Assembly: GCF_014201705.1 (NCBI RefSeq)
Contig: NZ_JACHFA010000001.1
Coordinates: 62,001 to 126,000, forward strand
Length of the DNA: 64,000 nt
Direction: 5' to 3'
Source of the DNA: Borreliella spielmanii
GTDB lineage: Bacteria; Spirochaetota; Spirochaetia; Borreliales; Borreliaceae
Notes under the pieces: generated by a model
Seen by the model: the letters and a program-made list of their open reading frames with translations, nothing else
What the model was told of the DNA's origin: nothing
Databases searched by the model: none
In this document: positions 1-10,315 of the stretch, piece after piece
How positions within the stretch are numbered: the first letter of the stretch is position 1
How the letters are laid out: every line of letters starts with the position of its first letter
Position numbers and translations under genes: made by a program

Positions 1-2030
1 TTTCTTAAAATATTAGCTGTTTCATTCATTTCAACTAAAAAAGTAGATTCCCCTTTAGCAAGATTATCACTTGCTCCAATTCTACAAAAAATTTTATCTG
101 TAATACCTATTACGGCCTTGGAAGCCGGCACAAAAGATCCTATCTGCGCCATTAAAGTAATTAAAGCCACCTGACGCAAATAAGTTGATTTGCCTGCCAT
201 ATTAGGACCAGTAATTAAACAAAAGTACCTTTCTTTATTAATCCTTACAAAATTTTCAGTAAAAATCTCAGTGTTTTTAACATAATGCTCAACAACAGGA
301 TGTCGAGACTTTTCAAGAAAAATTTCTTTATCACATGTCAAAACGGGTCTTTTATATTCATTTTTTTTTGCCAAATAACCAAAGTTAACAACTAAATCAA
401 TATATGCAAAAAATTCTGCAACCTTCTTAAGAACTTTATTATGCTTAACAACATTTGACGCTATTTCATCAAAAATTTCTTGCTCAAAAGAAACCACACT
501 GTCTTCAGCATTATTAATATTCACTTCAAGAGAAATAAGTTTTTCTGTTTTATATCTTTTTGAAGAATTTAAAGTTTGACTTTCCATAAAATAAGGTGGC
601 ACTTGAGCATAATTACTCTTTGTAACCTCAAAAAATAATCCCCTATTATTAGTTTTTCTAATCTTTAAATTATTAATCTTACTAAGCCTTTTCTCTGATT
701 CAAGATATTCATCAATATATTTATTTGCATTAATTTTTAAATCTTTTAAACCATCAAGCTTTAAATCATAGCCCCTTTTAATAAGCTCATCAGAAGAGCT
801 TGAAATTGCACTATTTATCAAAAAATAAACTTTAGAAACACTATCCTCTTCAAACTTATCAAAATTCCAATAATCAAAATTATGTTTGTCAAATAACTTT
901 TTCACCAAAAAAAATACAGAAAGGGCTTTTTCAATAAATAAAAAATCTTTTTTAATATATCTTTTCATCTGAATCCTAGACACTATTCTCTCAATATCCC
1001 ATATATTAATAAAAGCTTCTCTTAAAGTCATAGTTAAGCTAATATTTTTACAAAAAAATTCAACATGATCTAGCCTAGTATTAATTTCAGAAATATTTAA
1101 AATTGGATTTAAAATAAATTCCCGCAAAAGCCTTTTTCCCATTGCAGTTTTGCAATCATTTAACACAGAATATAATGAGTATTGAGAAGAAAAATCATTA
1201 TTATTTTTTACAAGTTCAAGATTCACTTGAGTTACATCATCAAGAAACATGTACAAAGAATCATTATTAATATCTATTTTATCAATGTTACTTAATAAAT
1301 TTTTTAAATTATTTTTTATATGATTTATAATTAGAAAAATTGAAATGTAATAAGGTTTTTCCTCATCAAATCCAAGAGAGCTCAATCCAAGTATGTTAAA
1401 ATGTTCCTTTATAGTTTTTATTGCAACATCCTTATCAAGATGCCAAGCAGGCACTCTGTTAATTAAAAACCGACTAAGATTAAGCTTCTCTGAGTATTCA
1501 TAATAAAAGTTTTCAGAAACTATTATCTCTTTAGGAGAATATTTCTCAAGATCCCTTTTAAGTTTTTCAAAAAAGCTACTCTCATAAAACATTATCCCAA
1601 GACTAGAAGTAGATAAATCTATATAAGAAAAAGAATAATAATTTTTATAATCACTAATAGCAACTAAATAGTTATTAACATCATCATTTAAAAAATCTTC
1701 ATCAATAATAACACCTGGGGTTATTACCTCAACAACTTCTCTTTCTAAAGGCCCCCCAGAAGTAGAATTAGACGCTTGTTCACAAATTGCAACCTTTTTA
1801 TCAAATAAAATTAATTTCCTTATATATTCCTTACTAGTATGGCAAGGCACTCCACACATTGGAACATTTTCTCTTTTTGTCAATGTTAAATTAAGAAGCT
1901 TGCTTGCCTCAATTGCATCATCAAAAAACATTTCATAAAAACTTCCTACTCTGAAAAAAATGATAGCATCTTTATATTTTTTTTTGATATCTAAGTACTG
2001 CCTCATCATTGGGGTAACATTTTTTTCCAT
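1..2030 (-). CDS. mutS: DNA mismatch repair protein MutS (C-terminus outside window)
   Basis: Recognises base mismatches and small loops in DNA and starts repair with MutL. The first 676 residues are visible; translation from the ATG at 2030 runs open to the window edge. Domain I carries the mismatch-contacting F-x-E motif (Phe31, Glu33). The ATPase Walker A GPNMAGKST is at residues 608-616, followed near the edge by the conserved GESTFLVEMNET segment; the Walker B region would lie just outside. The layout fits a MutS1 of about 860 aa rather than MutS2. It is the last visible gene of the minus-strand run tamB-bamA-skp-mutS, 138 bases after skp, with a possible terminator between them. An A9 run on the coding strand lies at 361-369. 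Confidence 0.96.
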   Translation of the reverse strand, partial: MEKNVTPMMRQYLDIKKKYKDAIIFFRVGSFYEMFFDDAIEASKLLNLTLTKRENVPMCGVPCHTSKEYIRKLILFDKKVAICEQASNSTSGGPLEREVVEVITPGVIIDEDFLNDDVNNYLVAISDYKNYYSFSYIDLSTSSLGIMFYESSFFEKLKRDLEKYSPKEIIVSENFYYEYSEKLNLSRFLINRVPAWHLDKDVAIKTIKEHFNILGLSSLGFDEEKPYYISIFLIINHIKNNLKNLLSNIDKIDINNDSLYMFLDDVTQVNLELVKNNNDFSSQYSLYSVLNDCKTAMGKRLLREFILNPILNISEINTRLDHVEFFCKNISLTMTLREAFINIWDIERIVSRIQMKRYIKKDFLFIEKALSVFFLVKKLFDKHNFDYWNFDKFEEDSVSKVYFLINSAISSSSDELIKRGYDLKLDGLKDLKINANKYIDEYLESEKRLSKINNLKIRKTNNRGLFFEVTKSNYAQVPPYFMESQTLNSSKRYKTEKLISLEVNINNAEDSVVSFEQEIFDEIASNVVKHNKVLKKVAEFFAYIDLVVNFGYLAKKNEYKRPVLTCDKEIFLEKSRHPVVEHYVKNTEIFTENFVRINKERYFCLITGPNMAGKSTYLRQVALITLMAQIGSFVPASKAVIGITDKIFCRIGASDNLAKGESTFLVEMNETANILR

Positions 2031-2149
2031 ACGTTTCCTAAAATAATATTGAATAATAATTGATATTATAAAATAAATATAATTCAATTAAAAATAAAGA
2101 ATATAAAAAAGGGATTTTGCAATCTAATTACAGATTAAAAAAAGTAACG

Positions 2150-2174
2150 CCTTAAAAGAAAAGTCGTCTTAAGG
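2150..2174 (-). terminator. Possible terminator after skp
   Basis: On the minus strand the skp stop codon lies in CCTTAA, which pairs with TTAAGG 13 bases further on; a run of seven T follows soon after (complement of 2137-2143). The stem is short (6 bp), so it may be only a partial terminator before mutS. Confidence 0.4.
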
Positions 2175-2714
2175 ATTTTTATTGTCCTTTTCTAAAAGAT
2201 ACTTAACAACATCGTCTGTTATATCAACAGTGCTGTTATGGTAAAGAATATACGGATTACTTTTTTTCATAATCAAAGAAAAACCATTAATTTCTGCAAT
2301 ATATTGAATACCATGAAGTATTTTGCTTAAAGATTCACTGTTATTATTTAAACTATTAATATTGGCCAATCTTTGCTGTTCTAAATTATTTTTTGCTAAA
2401 CTAGAAACTCTTTTTAACTCATCAACTTTCAAATTATATTGGTTCCCAAAAGACCTTGCATTATCTAAGTCATTATCAGCAATTGATTTATCATACATAT
2501 GCCTTAAATTCTTAAGCTCTAAATTTAACCCATTTATTTGTTCTTGATACCGATTCTTTATTTGATCAAGATTAGCTTTCAATTGAGGATTTAAAACTTC
2601 AATCACAATTCTATCAAAATCAACAATACCTATTTTAACAACATCTATCGAAAAAACATTAAAAGATAATAAGAAAAACAATGGTAAAATCAAAAAAAAC
2701 ACAAATTTCTCCAT
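2169..2714 (-). CDS. skp: Skp/OmpH-family periplasmic chaperone
   Basis: Periplasmic chaperone that holds unfolded outer-membrane proteins for delivery to BamA. The 181 aa protein has a signal peptide (residues 1 to about 23, a long hydrophobic core ending near FSID), then a charged alpha-helical coiled coil at about residues 45-130 with regular Leu/Ile spacing, then a short beta-type end (SLIMKKSNPYILY). This is the Skp/OmpH architecture, and family members are about 160-190 aa. It starts 11 bases after the bamA stop codon, so the two are surely co-transcribed and act in the same pathway. Sequence identity in this family is low, so the call rests on architecture and position next to bamA. 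Confidence 0.86.
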   Translation of the reverse strand: MEKFVFFLILPLFFLLSFNVFSIDVVKIGIVDFDRIVIEVLNPQLKANLDQIKNRYQEQINGLNLELKNLRHMYDKSIADNDLDNARSFGNQYNLKVDELKRVSSLAKNNLEQQRLANINSLNNNSESLSKILHGIQYIAEINGFSLIMKKSNPYILYHNSTVDITDDVVKYLLEKDNKNP

Positions 2715-2725
2715 AGCAGTTTATA

Positions 2726-5191
2726 TTAATATCTCATTTCAATTCCTAAGAAAAATTTAAATCCAGAAAAATATTTATAATAACTATTAACTTTATCATT
2801 GTCAAAATAAAAAGGATAAGCTATTATGAAAGACAATGGCAACTGAGGTAAAAGACTTCTAATTCCAGTTCCCCAGCTAAAAGCAAAACTACTAAAAGGC
2901 CTAAATAAAGAATTTTCTTGCCCTTCTAAAGAATAAGAAGCAAAATCTATAAAAAAAACATCCCACACTAAAAAATTTCTTAATAAAGGAATAGATATTT
3001 GGACAGTATTTACAAAGGAACTGTAAATATTTTTCAAAATCCCCCAACCTCTAGCCTGCATAAAATTTTCACTAAGAATTATGTGATGATGGGGTTGAAT
3101 TTCAATTTCAAAACCATTGCCAAGAGGCGGCAATATATTTGAATAAACGCTTCTTAAAGTCAAAATAATATCAAAATAAGGAGTAAATACATCCTCATAT
3201 CCTAAAAGAGAAAAATATCTCTCAAAGGTTGTAGCAGATTTAATAAAATGACTCTGACCAAATAAAAATCCGCCGAAAAAATCAAACTGTTGTTTGAGCA
3301 AAAATCCATTATTAGACAAAGAAGTAGAATTTCTCGTATCCCAAGCAGCACTCAAACTAAGAGAATTTTCAAATCTAAAAGTTTTATAATTATCTCTTAA
3401 ATAATAATTTGAAGGTCTATTAACTTCATTGTCATAAAAAACATACTTTAAAGCGGTTTGCAAAGTGCCAAGAAGAGTTTGCTTGCCAAGATAATTAGAA
3501 AAAGTATAGCCTGTAAACCCTCCAAAACTAAGTTTAAGTAAAGAGTAATTCATAGCATTAAAATCGGAAAAACTCTTGGCATCTCGATATTCTTCCCAAC
3601 TTGTAAATGGATCTGGAACTTCCCTTTTGCCAGAAAAAATAGGCCCATTAATATCCTGATAAGCGGTATTAACAGAATGTGAAAAATCTACAAATCCACC
3701 CACAGTCCATCTTTTCTGAAAAAACCAATTATCTCTAAATGTCAAACTAAGACTTTGCTCTAAAAAAGATAAATTTAGCCTTGCAGCAAAATAATAGCCT
3801 TCGCCTAAAAAATTAGACAGCTCCCATTGCCCAAATACTGAGAATGGAAACGAAGAATTTGCATTGCCTCCAAAATTCATACCAAATCCAAAATTACTTG
3901 TTGCTCGCTCCTCAATGTTTAAATTTATTTTCATAAGCCCTTCCGTATTGCTTGGAACAATATCGGGGACTACATTTGAAAAATAACCAAGCTGTTGTAG
4001 GTTTACCATACCCATCTTAAACTTATCCAAACTAAAAACATCTCCCTCTTGAAGTGGGATCTCTCTAAGTATTACATGAGAAGCTGTATTTTTATTTTTA
4101 GAAACAGTAATAGACTCAATATGGGCTTTATCCTTTTCTGAAATTTTAATTAAAATATCAATAAACTCTCCTCTTACATTTTGTGAAGGAATAATTTCTG
4201 TAAAAATATACCCCTCCTTAAAATAACTTTCCTTGATTTTGGTAAAATCCTGCTCAAATTTAGAATTATTAAAAATATCACCTTCCTTAAAGGTAATAAA
4301 CCTTTTTAATTCTTCCAAACTAAAAACTGAATTACCAAAAATTTCAAGCTTCCCAAATCTAAAAACATTGCCTTCGGAAAGAAAATATTTCAGAAAAACC
4401 TCCTTTTCTAACCTTTGAGAATCTTTAAGAGAATCTTTAATATCAATAGTACTATTGATAATCTTAACATCAATATATCCATTATTTTTATAAAAAGACT
4501 CTAGTTGATACTTGTCCTTGTCAACATTGCTTTTTAAATATTTACCATCTGAAAAAAGAGATACTACTCTTGATGCTAAAGATTTTCTCAAAGTGCTACT
4601 TTTAAAACTTAGATTTCCTTCAAAGTCTATACCTTTGATAACATATCTAGGTCCAGCTGCTATATTATAAATAATATCAACCAAATTTTCTTCTTCTTTG
4701 ATTTCAAAATTTACAAAAACCTCAAGATATCCCATGTCTTTATACATCTCTTCAAGCTTGCTAACACCTTTATTAACACTTGCAAGATTTAAAGGCTCAT
4801 TAGCCTTAATATTTACCTTCTCAACAAGCTCACTATTCCAAAAAACTCTACTGCTATCAGCAAAAACAACAGAATTAACTAAAGATTTTTCTTTTACAAT
4901 AAATGTAATAAAAAGATTCTCGCCATCTATTTTAAAAATCGGCTTAATAAGGCCAGAAAAATAATCAAGAGAATAAAGATCAATTTGCAATTTATCAAAA
5001 ATTTCATTAGAATATGCCGCGCCAATGTAAGGTTTTAAAATATTAATAAAATCCACCTCTTTTTTATTCTTAAGTCCTTCAAAATTAATATCCTTTATTA
5101 TTTTACCTTTGTAATTTTCAACTTGAGCAAAACTAAAAACAACAAAAAACATTAAAAAACTTATAAAAAACAAACCTCTAATTGAACCCAT
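2726..5191 (-). CDS. bamA: Outer membrane assembly factor BamA
   Basis: Core Omp85 protein that folds beta-barrel proteins into the outer membrane. The 821 aa product has a signal peptide (1-22), a periplasmic part with repeated POTRA-type segments (about 25-420; for example the G-x-x-x-F/I-x-E-G-N and YKDMGYLE-like stretches), and a C-terminal 16-strand barrel (about 430-821) ending in Tyr (GIEMRY), an acceptable barrel end. It lies 17 bases after tamB and 11 before skp. In B. burgdorferi BamA is reported to work with TamB, and this gene order agrees with that. Length and domain order are normal. Confidence 0.95.
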   Translation of the reverse strand: MGSIRGLFFISFLMFFVVFSFAQVENYKGKIIKDINFEGLKNKKEVDFINILKPYIGAAYSNEIFDKLQIDLYSLDYFSGLIKPIFKIDGENLFITFIVKEKSLVNSVVFADSSRVFWNSELVEKVNIKANEPLNLASVNKGVSKLEEMYKDMGYLEVFVNFEIKEEENLVDIIYNIAAGPRYVIKGIDFEGNLSFKSSTLRKSLASRVVSLFSDGKYLKSNVDKDKYQLESFYKNNGYIDVKIINSTIDIKDSLKDSQRLEKEVFLKYFLSEGNVFRFGKLEIFGNSVFSLEELKRFITFKEGDIFNNSKFEQDFTKIKESYFKEGYIFTEIIPSQNVRGEFIDILIKISEKDKAHIESITVSKNKNTASHVILREIPLQEGDVFSLDKFKMGMVNLQQLGYFSNVVPDIVPSNTEGLMKINLNIEERATSNFGFGMNFGGNANSSFPFSVFGQWELSNFLGEGYYFAARLNLSFLEQSLSLTFRDNWFFQKRWTVGGFVDFSHSVNTAYQDINGPIFSGKREVPDPFTSWEEYRDAKSFSDFNAMNYSLLKLSFGGFTGYTFSNYLGKQTLLGTLQTALKYVFYDNEVNRPSNYYLRDNYKTFRFENSLSLSAAWDTRNSTSLSNNGFLLKQQFDFFGGFLFGQSHFIKSATTFERYFSLLGYEDVFTPYFDIILTLRSVYSNILPPLGNGFEIEIQPHHHIILSENFMQARGWGILKNIYSSFVNTVQISIPLLRNFLVWDVFFIDFASYSLEGQENSLFRPFSSFAFSWGTGIRSLLPQLPLSFIIAYPFYFDNDKVNSYYKYFSGFKFFLGIEMRY

Positions 5192-5208
5192 CTTAACCTC
5201 TTAACAAT

Positions 5209-8200
5209 TTAATATTTAAATTTCCAAGAAATACCTATATTATTCCCTATTCCATCTAAACCTTTTTTCATAAAATTGTAATCAAACTCATAATTAACCA
5301 AAAAAAATGGAGAATCAAACTCAATACCCAAATTAATAACAAAATTTAAATCCTTTGAAAAAGGAGTCGTTTGCTCTTTCAAAAAACCAAAACCTCCACT
5401 AATAAAAACACCTTCAACAAGATATTTCCCTACTTTAACACTTGTATTGTCAAGAACATCAACAAAAGTAGGATTCCCAATTTTAAAAAAATTACTATTA
5501 ATAGAATTTTTTAATATATCTGTCTTTATACTCAACAAGTCTAAGTTTAATATAGAACGCATATAATCTTCAATGGGTTGAATTAAAAAATCCAGAGCAA
5601 TGTCACTTACTATTCCAATTGCCATTTCAGCAGCATTGGTTCCCGCCAATCGCAATCCCCCCTCAGCCTCCCCCATTGTTGAGCCTGAGAGTAAATATTT
5701 AATCTCCTGTTCACTCCTAGAAGGATAAGACATAAACTCAATTTTCCATAAACTCAAAGGACTATCAATCCCTATTGTAACAAGTAGTTTGTCATTCCTA
5801 TCTTTAATAGTATTTGTAGCCTCAGCTTTTATCCATGGATCAAACTTAGTTCTGCTCTCATTAAAAGATATATAAGCACCACTTTTAAAGATAAATTTTT
5901 TATTATTATAATTAACAAAACCATTGGCAATATTCAAATCCCCTTTAAGAATAAAATCATCTGTTTTTGTATCAGATTTTATTACAAGTTTATCTCCTCT
6001 TGAAATAGTAGCTTGTAAAAATGAAATATTACTATCTGGCCAATGAAAAGTAACACCACTGTCAAAATTTATTTCAAGATGAGTTAAAATATCAAAATCT
6101 CGAACATTAATATCAACTGTTTGCGGTCTTTTTGCTTTCTTGAAGGGATTTATTAATAAATTAACAATAGAACTTTCAAGAGAATAAACCCAAGCATTTG
6201 AAATATTTAAAACGCCTTTAAACATAATTTCATCTGCATTTCCTTCAATTGAAAAATCGCCTAAAGCATACCCTGTAAAGCTTAAAGCAATTTTGTCAAA
6301 CTTAATAGGAACTCCTGTTCTACCAGTCACATTAATATCTATCTTGTAATAATCAATAATAGTATCACTTAAAAAATTCAAATTTAAACTAGTAGCAACA
6401 AAAACCTTAGAGTATCGATCTAGGATAAACTCATTACTAAAAATGATCTTATTATCCTGAATTTCAACTGGCATATTAACTATTTCTAAAGTTCTATCAC
6501 CACCAAACTTTCTAGAAGCTCTTAAATACTCAGTACTTATTGATCCTTTTTGAATATTTAAACTTCCATTAATATTAGGATTATATAAATCCCCATCGAT
6601 ATCAAATTCACCATTTAAAACAAGATTATAAAGAATTAAATGATTGTCAATATTAAATAAAGGATGCGAATCTAAAAAATCTTTGGTGATTATTTTTGAA
6701 TCAAATTTAATATCTCTAACATTTCCAAGAATTTTATTTTTAATTATTTTACCTGACGAGTTGAAACTAAGAGGCAAATAATCTTTTAAAATAAAACTAT
6801 ATTCTCCACTACCATAATGGTATAAAACATTAATAAGGTCATAATCAATTGAAGCCATATTAAATTTTTCAAAATCATTACTAAATTCAACCGTAAGATT
6901 AGATAAAAACTCATTTTTATATTTAATATCTCTAAAAGAGAATTCACCTTCTGTTTTAGTTTTCAAAACTCCAAATCGCTCTTCATCTTTACTTTCAAAG
7001 TTTCTAAAATTTGCATTAAACTTATAAGAAAATAAATCGCTATTAAAAACCATATTAGATACGCCTATAGAACTGCTTAGATCATATCTTAGACTACCAC
7101 TAAGAAACTCTTTTTTATTGCGCTTGACTTTTATATCATACATGTTAAGCTTATTGTCTAATAATCCTAAATTTAGAGAAAACTGCATAGGAATGCCTAA
7201 TAAAGTTAATTTATCAGTCTCAAGATATCCACTCAAAGAATAATTTTTAAAATCATTATTTTTAAAATTTAGCAAAAAATTACCATTAATCTTTCCTTCC
7301 AAAAGAGATAAAGAATTAAAATTGTAAAAATCTAAATCTTGAAATTTAAGCAAAAAATAACTTCCATATTCATCGGAATTAACCCCTAAAAAATATCGTT
7401 CTGAATTTAAACTAGAAAATAAATTCAAACTTCCATTAAAATTATCTTTTAAATTGAATTGTCCATATCCTTGCAAATTTGAAAGCTTGTTTACAAACTT
7501 AACATCAGAAATGTACAATTTATCATATTCATATGAGCCCTTAAAACCAAAATTAAAATTATAAGCGGGTATTTTAGAAGCTTTTATTATGCTAAACTTA
7601 TCTATTCTAAATTTCAAATCATTATTAAGCCCTAAATAGTTCCCATAAAAATTGATATTTATCAAAAGATCAGAAGTTTTATTGCAAACCCTAAAATCAT
7701 TAACATTAAGGGCATAAATTATTTTAGAATCAAAATAATTGAAATCTAATTTAATACCAAGAGGGGATTCAGCAACAATAAACTTATTTTTAAGATTAAT
7801 ATTAAAATACAAAGGATAATTTTTATCCAGATAAGAAAAATTCGTGTTAATATTAAGCCCATTTTCAAATAGCTCAATAATCAAGCTGGAGTGCAAATTG
7901 TAATCATTGTATTGCAAATTAAAGTTATTTGATTTGTAAAAATTTTTCTCTCCACTAGCATCAAACATAAATTTAAAATTATCTAACTTTGAAAATACTA
8001 TGAAATTAAATTTTTTTAATTTATTTTTATGATAATCAAATTTATTTAAATTAAAATCAGAAACCAAATTTAAATATTTACCTGAAAATAAAGTCTTGGG
8101 AAAAAAATTTACTAAGTAAGAACTAGGAACAACTTCTTTTAAAAAAAGCAAAGGAAACTCTTTAATACTTAAATTGAAAGAAAATTCTTTATCATCAAGA

Positions 8201-9612
8201 TCGCCTTTTAAAGAAATTTGGGAATTTTTATTTTCTAAATAAATCAAATGGTCAAAAAAAACTTTATCCTTTAAAAAATAAGTTTTTAAACTTAAATTTT
8301 GAAAACTAAGATTGCCAAGACTAAAATTATCGGACTTAACCGAAAAAATGTTTTTATCTTTCTTAAAATCCAAATATCCATTTAGATCGTTCAAGTTTAA
8401 AATTTTTGCAGACTTAAAGTTAAGACGTCCTATTGGGAGCAAATCTTTTAAAGAATAATAACCTTTATAGTTTACAACACCCCTTTTAAGTTTTAAAAAA
8501 GCATTCTTAACACTTACAACGCTATCATCCCCTTTGATTTCAAGCTTTAAACCTTGAATTTCTTTACCCATAGCATCTGCATTTAAAGAAGAATCTATTA
8601 TTCCGGCATATCTTAAATCTTTATCTTTCAAATCATAAGAAAATGCAAACTGCCCATTTAAGCTTATATCAAAATAATCTTTATAAACTTCATAGTTTTT
8701 GTTTAACTTAATCCAATTTAAAAGATTAACATTGAAAAATAAAGCATCTAGTCGAATAAAACTATTAGCTTTGTCATAACTTAAATTAAAATCAAAATTC
8801 TCCCTTCGTAAATTAAAAATTTTTAAATTTCCTTTTGAATAATTTATTTGAAATCCTTGCTCAAGCAAAGAAAAATAGCTTGTTTTCAATTCAAAAAAAC
8901 TAAAATTTACATAACCATCCTCAAAGCCTTTCTTGAATTTCCCCTCAAAATAAAAAGTTGAATCTAAAATTCCATCACCAACTTTTTCAAACGGTAAATT
9001 AATTCCTAAATTTTTAATAGCACCAAAATCAACTACAGAACTAAATAAAAAATCTTCATCTACGGTGCTTAAAGAAAAATTTCTAACCTTAAAATTCAAC
9101 CAATTATTCTTATTATTAAGCTTAATATTAATATTGATATTCTCTAAATTAATATTTAGTCTATAAAGATAATTGAAGATTTTATTTAAAATTACATTTC
9201 CATTGTCGTAAACACCGCTAGAATTTAAATCATTAGATAAACTAAAATCGTTTATATCAAAATTTAAATTACTCCCTTTAACATAAACATTTAAAATAAT
9301 ATTTTTATCGCCTAAAATTAATTTAAACAGATTTAAATCTACCCTAACAACATCCATTAATATTTTATCTTTTCCATCCAAACTTAGCTCTAAGCCATCT
9401 ATTTTAATGGATGATAAAAAATATGGCGAAATCTTATCATATTTGATCCTAAAGCCAAATTTTGATTCAAGATACTTTACAACAAAAAACTTTGCAGAAT
9501 AAATTTGAACTTGAACAAATAGATTAATGGAAAAAATTATTAAAACAAAAACTAAAAATGGTAAAATCAACAATAAAAATGTCTTATTTCTCAAAACCAC
9601 AAATTCATACAC
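5209..9612 (-). CDS. tamB: TamB-like inner membrane/periplasmic protein (DUF490)
   Basis: Very large (1467 aa) AsmA/TamB-type protein thought to bridge inner and outer membranes, moving lipid or helping barrel assembly. One N-terminal transmembrane segment (about residues 12-32) anchors it; the rest is a long series of beta-rich repeats typical of a hydrophobic groove. The C-terminal DUF490 region (about 1100-1467) has recognisable pieces such as GDLNIANGFVNYNN and the LLSGSTMGEAEGG stretch. Length is at the upper end of the family. First gene of the tamB-bamA-skp-mutS run; the 81-base gap to the divergent tmk holds a strong palindrome. The work of this operon is outer-membrane building. Confidence 0.9.
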   Translation of the reverse strand: MYEFVVLRNKTFLLLILPFLVFVLIIFSINLFVQVQIYSAKFFVVKYLESKFGFRIKYDKISPYFLSSIKIDGLELSLDGKDKILMDVVRVDLNLFKLILGDKNIILNVYVKGSNLNFDINDFSLSNDLNSSGVYDNGNVILNKIFNYLYRLNINLENININIKLNNKNNWLNFKVRNFSLSTVDEDFLFSSVVDFGAIKNLGINLPFEKVGDGILDSTFYFEGKFKKGFEDGYVNFSFFELKTSYFSLLEQGFQINYSKGNLKIFNLRRENFDFNLSYDKANSFIRLDALFFNVNLLNWIKLNKNYEVYKDYFDISLNGQFAFSYDLKDKDLRYAGIIDSSLNADAMGKEIQGLKLEIKGDDSVVSVKNAFLKLKRGVVNYKGYYSLKDLLPIGRLNFKSAKILNLNDLNGYLDFKKDKNIFSVKSDNFSLGNLSFQNLSLKTYFLKDKVFFDHLIYLENKNSQISLKGDLDDKEFSFNLSIKEFPLLFLKEVVPSSYLVNFFPKTLFSGKYLNLVSDFNLNKFDYHKNKLKKFNFIVFSKLDNFKFMFDASGEKNFYKSNNFNLQYNDYNLHSSLIIELFENGLNINTNFSYLDKNYPLYFNINLKNKFIVAESPLGIKLDFNYFDSKIIYALNVNDFRVCNKTSDLLININFYGNYLGLNNDLKFRIDKFSIIKASKIPAYNFNFGFKGSYEYDKLYISDVKFVNKLSNLQGYGQFNLKDNFNGSLNLFSSLNSERYFLGVNSDEYGSYFLLKFQDLDFYNFNSLSLLEGKINGNFLLNFKNNDFKNYSLSGYLETDKLTLLGIPMQFSLNLGLLDNKLNMYDIKVKRNKKEFLSGSLRYDLSSSIGVSNMVFNSDLFSYKFNANFRNFESKDEERFGVLKTKTEGEFSFRDIKYKNEFLSNLTVEFSNDFEKFNMASIDYDLINVLYHYGSGEYSFILKDYLPLSFNSSGKIIKNKILGNVRDIKFDSKIITKDFLDSHPLFNIDNHLILYNLVLNGEFDIDGDLYNPNINGSLNIQKGSISTEYLRASRKFGGDRTLEIVNMPVEIQDNKIIFSNEFILDRYSKVFVATSLNLNFLSDTIIDYYKIDINVTGRTGVPIKFDKIALSFTGYALGDFSIEGNADEIMFKGVLNISNAWVYSLESSIVNLLINPFKKAKRPQTVDINVRDFDILTHLEINFDSGVTFHWPDSNISFLQATISRGDKLVIKSDTKTDDFILKGDLNIANGFVNYNNKKFIFKSGAYISFNESRTKFDPWIKAEATNTIKDRNDKLLVTIGIDSPLSLWKIEFMSYPSRSEQEIKYLLSGSTMGEAEGGLRLAGTNAAEMAIGIVSDIALDFLIQPIEDYMRSILNLDLLSIKTDILKNSINSNFFKIGNPTFVDVLDNTSVKVGKYLVEGVFISGGFGFLKEQTTPFSKDLNFVINLGIEFDSPFFLVNYEFDYNFMKKGLDGIGNNIGISWKFKY

Positions 9613-9618
9613 TCATAT

Positions 9619-9651
9619 ATTGATAATTATTATTATATAATAATTATCAAT
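9619..9651. promoter_or_regulatory. Palindrome in the tamB/tmk divergent gap
   Basis: Two perfect 13-base arms, ATTGATAATTATT at 9619-9631 and its complement at 9639-9651, around a 7-base loop. It lies only 7 bases before the tamB start and 43 before tmk, in the only gap between these divergent genes. It could be an operator, a hairpin in the tamB leader, or simple AT-rich symmetry. Confidence 0.4.
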
Positions 9652-9693
9652 AACCTAATTATTGACACCAAAAGAAAGGAAGAAAAAATATTT

Positions 9694-10302
9694 GTGATTA
9701 AAATATTAAAAAACTTTTATTGCATAGAAGGAATTGATGGAAGTGGAAAAACAAGCATTATCAATAAACTAAAAGCTCTTTGCAGCGATGAATCAAGGTA
9801 TTATTTTACAAAAGAACCATCAAGCGGAATAGTTGGAAAAATGATAAAAGAACAATTAATGAATTTCAAAAATCCTTTAAAAGAATCAACTTTTGCGTAT
9901 CTTTATGCAGCAGATCGACACGATCATTTATATAAAAAAGGTGGAATACTCGAAATTTTAAACACAAAATCTATAAAAGTAATAACTGATCGCTATTTAT
10001 TCTCATCAATTGCATATCAAGGAAAATTGGGATATGAATTAAATAAAAACTTTCCATTGCCTGAAAAGGTATTCTTTATTAAAACAGACCCAAACATAGC
10101 TTATGAAAGAATACAAAAAAACAGAACACAAAGTGATCTTTTTGAGCTTGAAAAATACAAAACTTTTGAACAAATCGCTCTTAAATATTTAAAAACATTT
10201 AAAAAAATAGAAAAAAAAATTAATGTAATTTATATTGATAATTCAATAAAAGATAGCTTAGATAAAAACGTAGAAAAAATTTTTAATCTAATAAAATTCT
10301 AA
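9694..10302 (+). CDS. tmk: Thymidylate kinase
   Basis: Phosphorylates dTMP to dTDP in the cytoplasm. The 202 aa protein has Walker A GIDGSGKT at residues 13-20, the DRY(L)FSS(I)AYQG motif near 107-118 that contacts dTMP, and a LID region with Arg/Lys (RIQKNRTQ). The start is GTG at 9694 behind AAAGGAAG at 9674-9681; no ATG is available nearby. The next gene follows after 13 bases. Thymidine kinase lies 1.3 kb downstream on the other strand, so both steps from thymidine to dTDP are encoded side by side, in keeping with a nucleotide-scavenging organism. Confidence 0.95.
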   Translation: MIKILKNFYCIEGIDGSGKTSIINKLKALCSDESRYYFTKEPSSGIVGKMIKEQLMNFKNPLKESTFAYLYAADRHDHLYKKGGILEILNTKSIKVITDRYLFSSIAYQGKLGYELNKNFPLPEKVFFIKTDPNIAYERIQKNRTQSDLFELEKYKTFEQIALKYLKTFKKIEKKINVIYIDNSIKDSLDKNVEKIFNLIKF

Positions 10303-10315
10303 TATAATTAATCAT

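Noticed and set aside
361..369. T9 run (A9 on the coding strand) in mutS as a mutator switch
   Set aside because: A/T runs of this length are common across this AT-rich window, so it does not stand out without population data.
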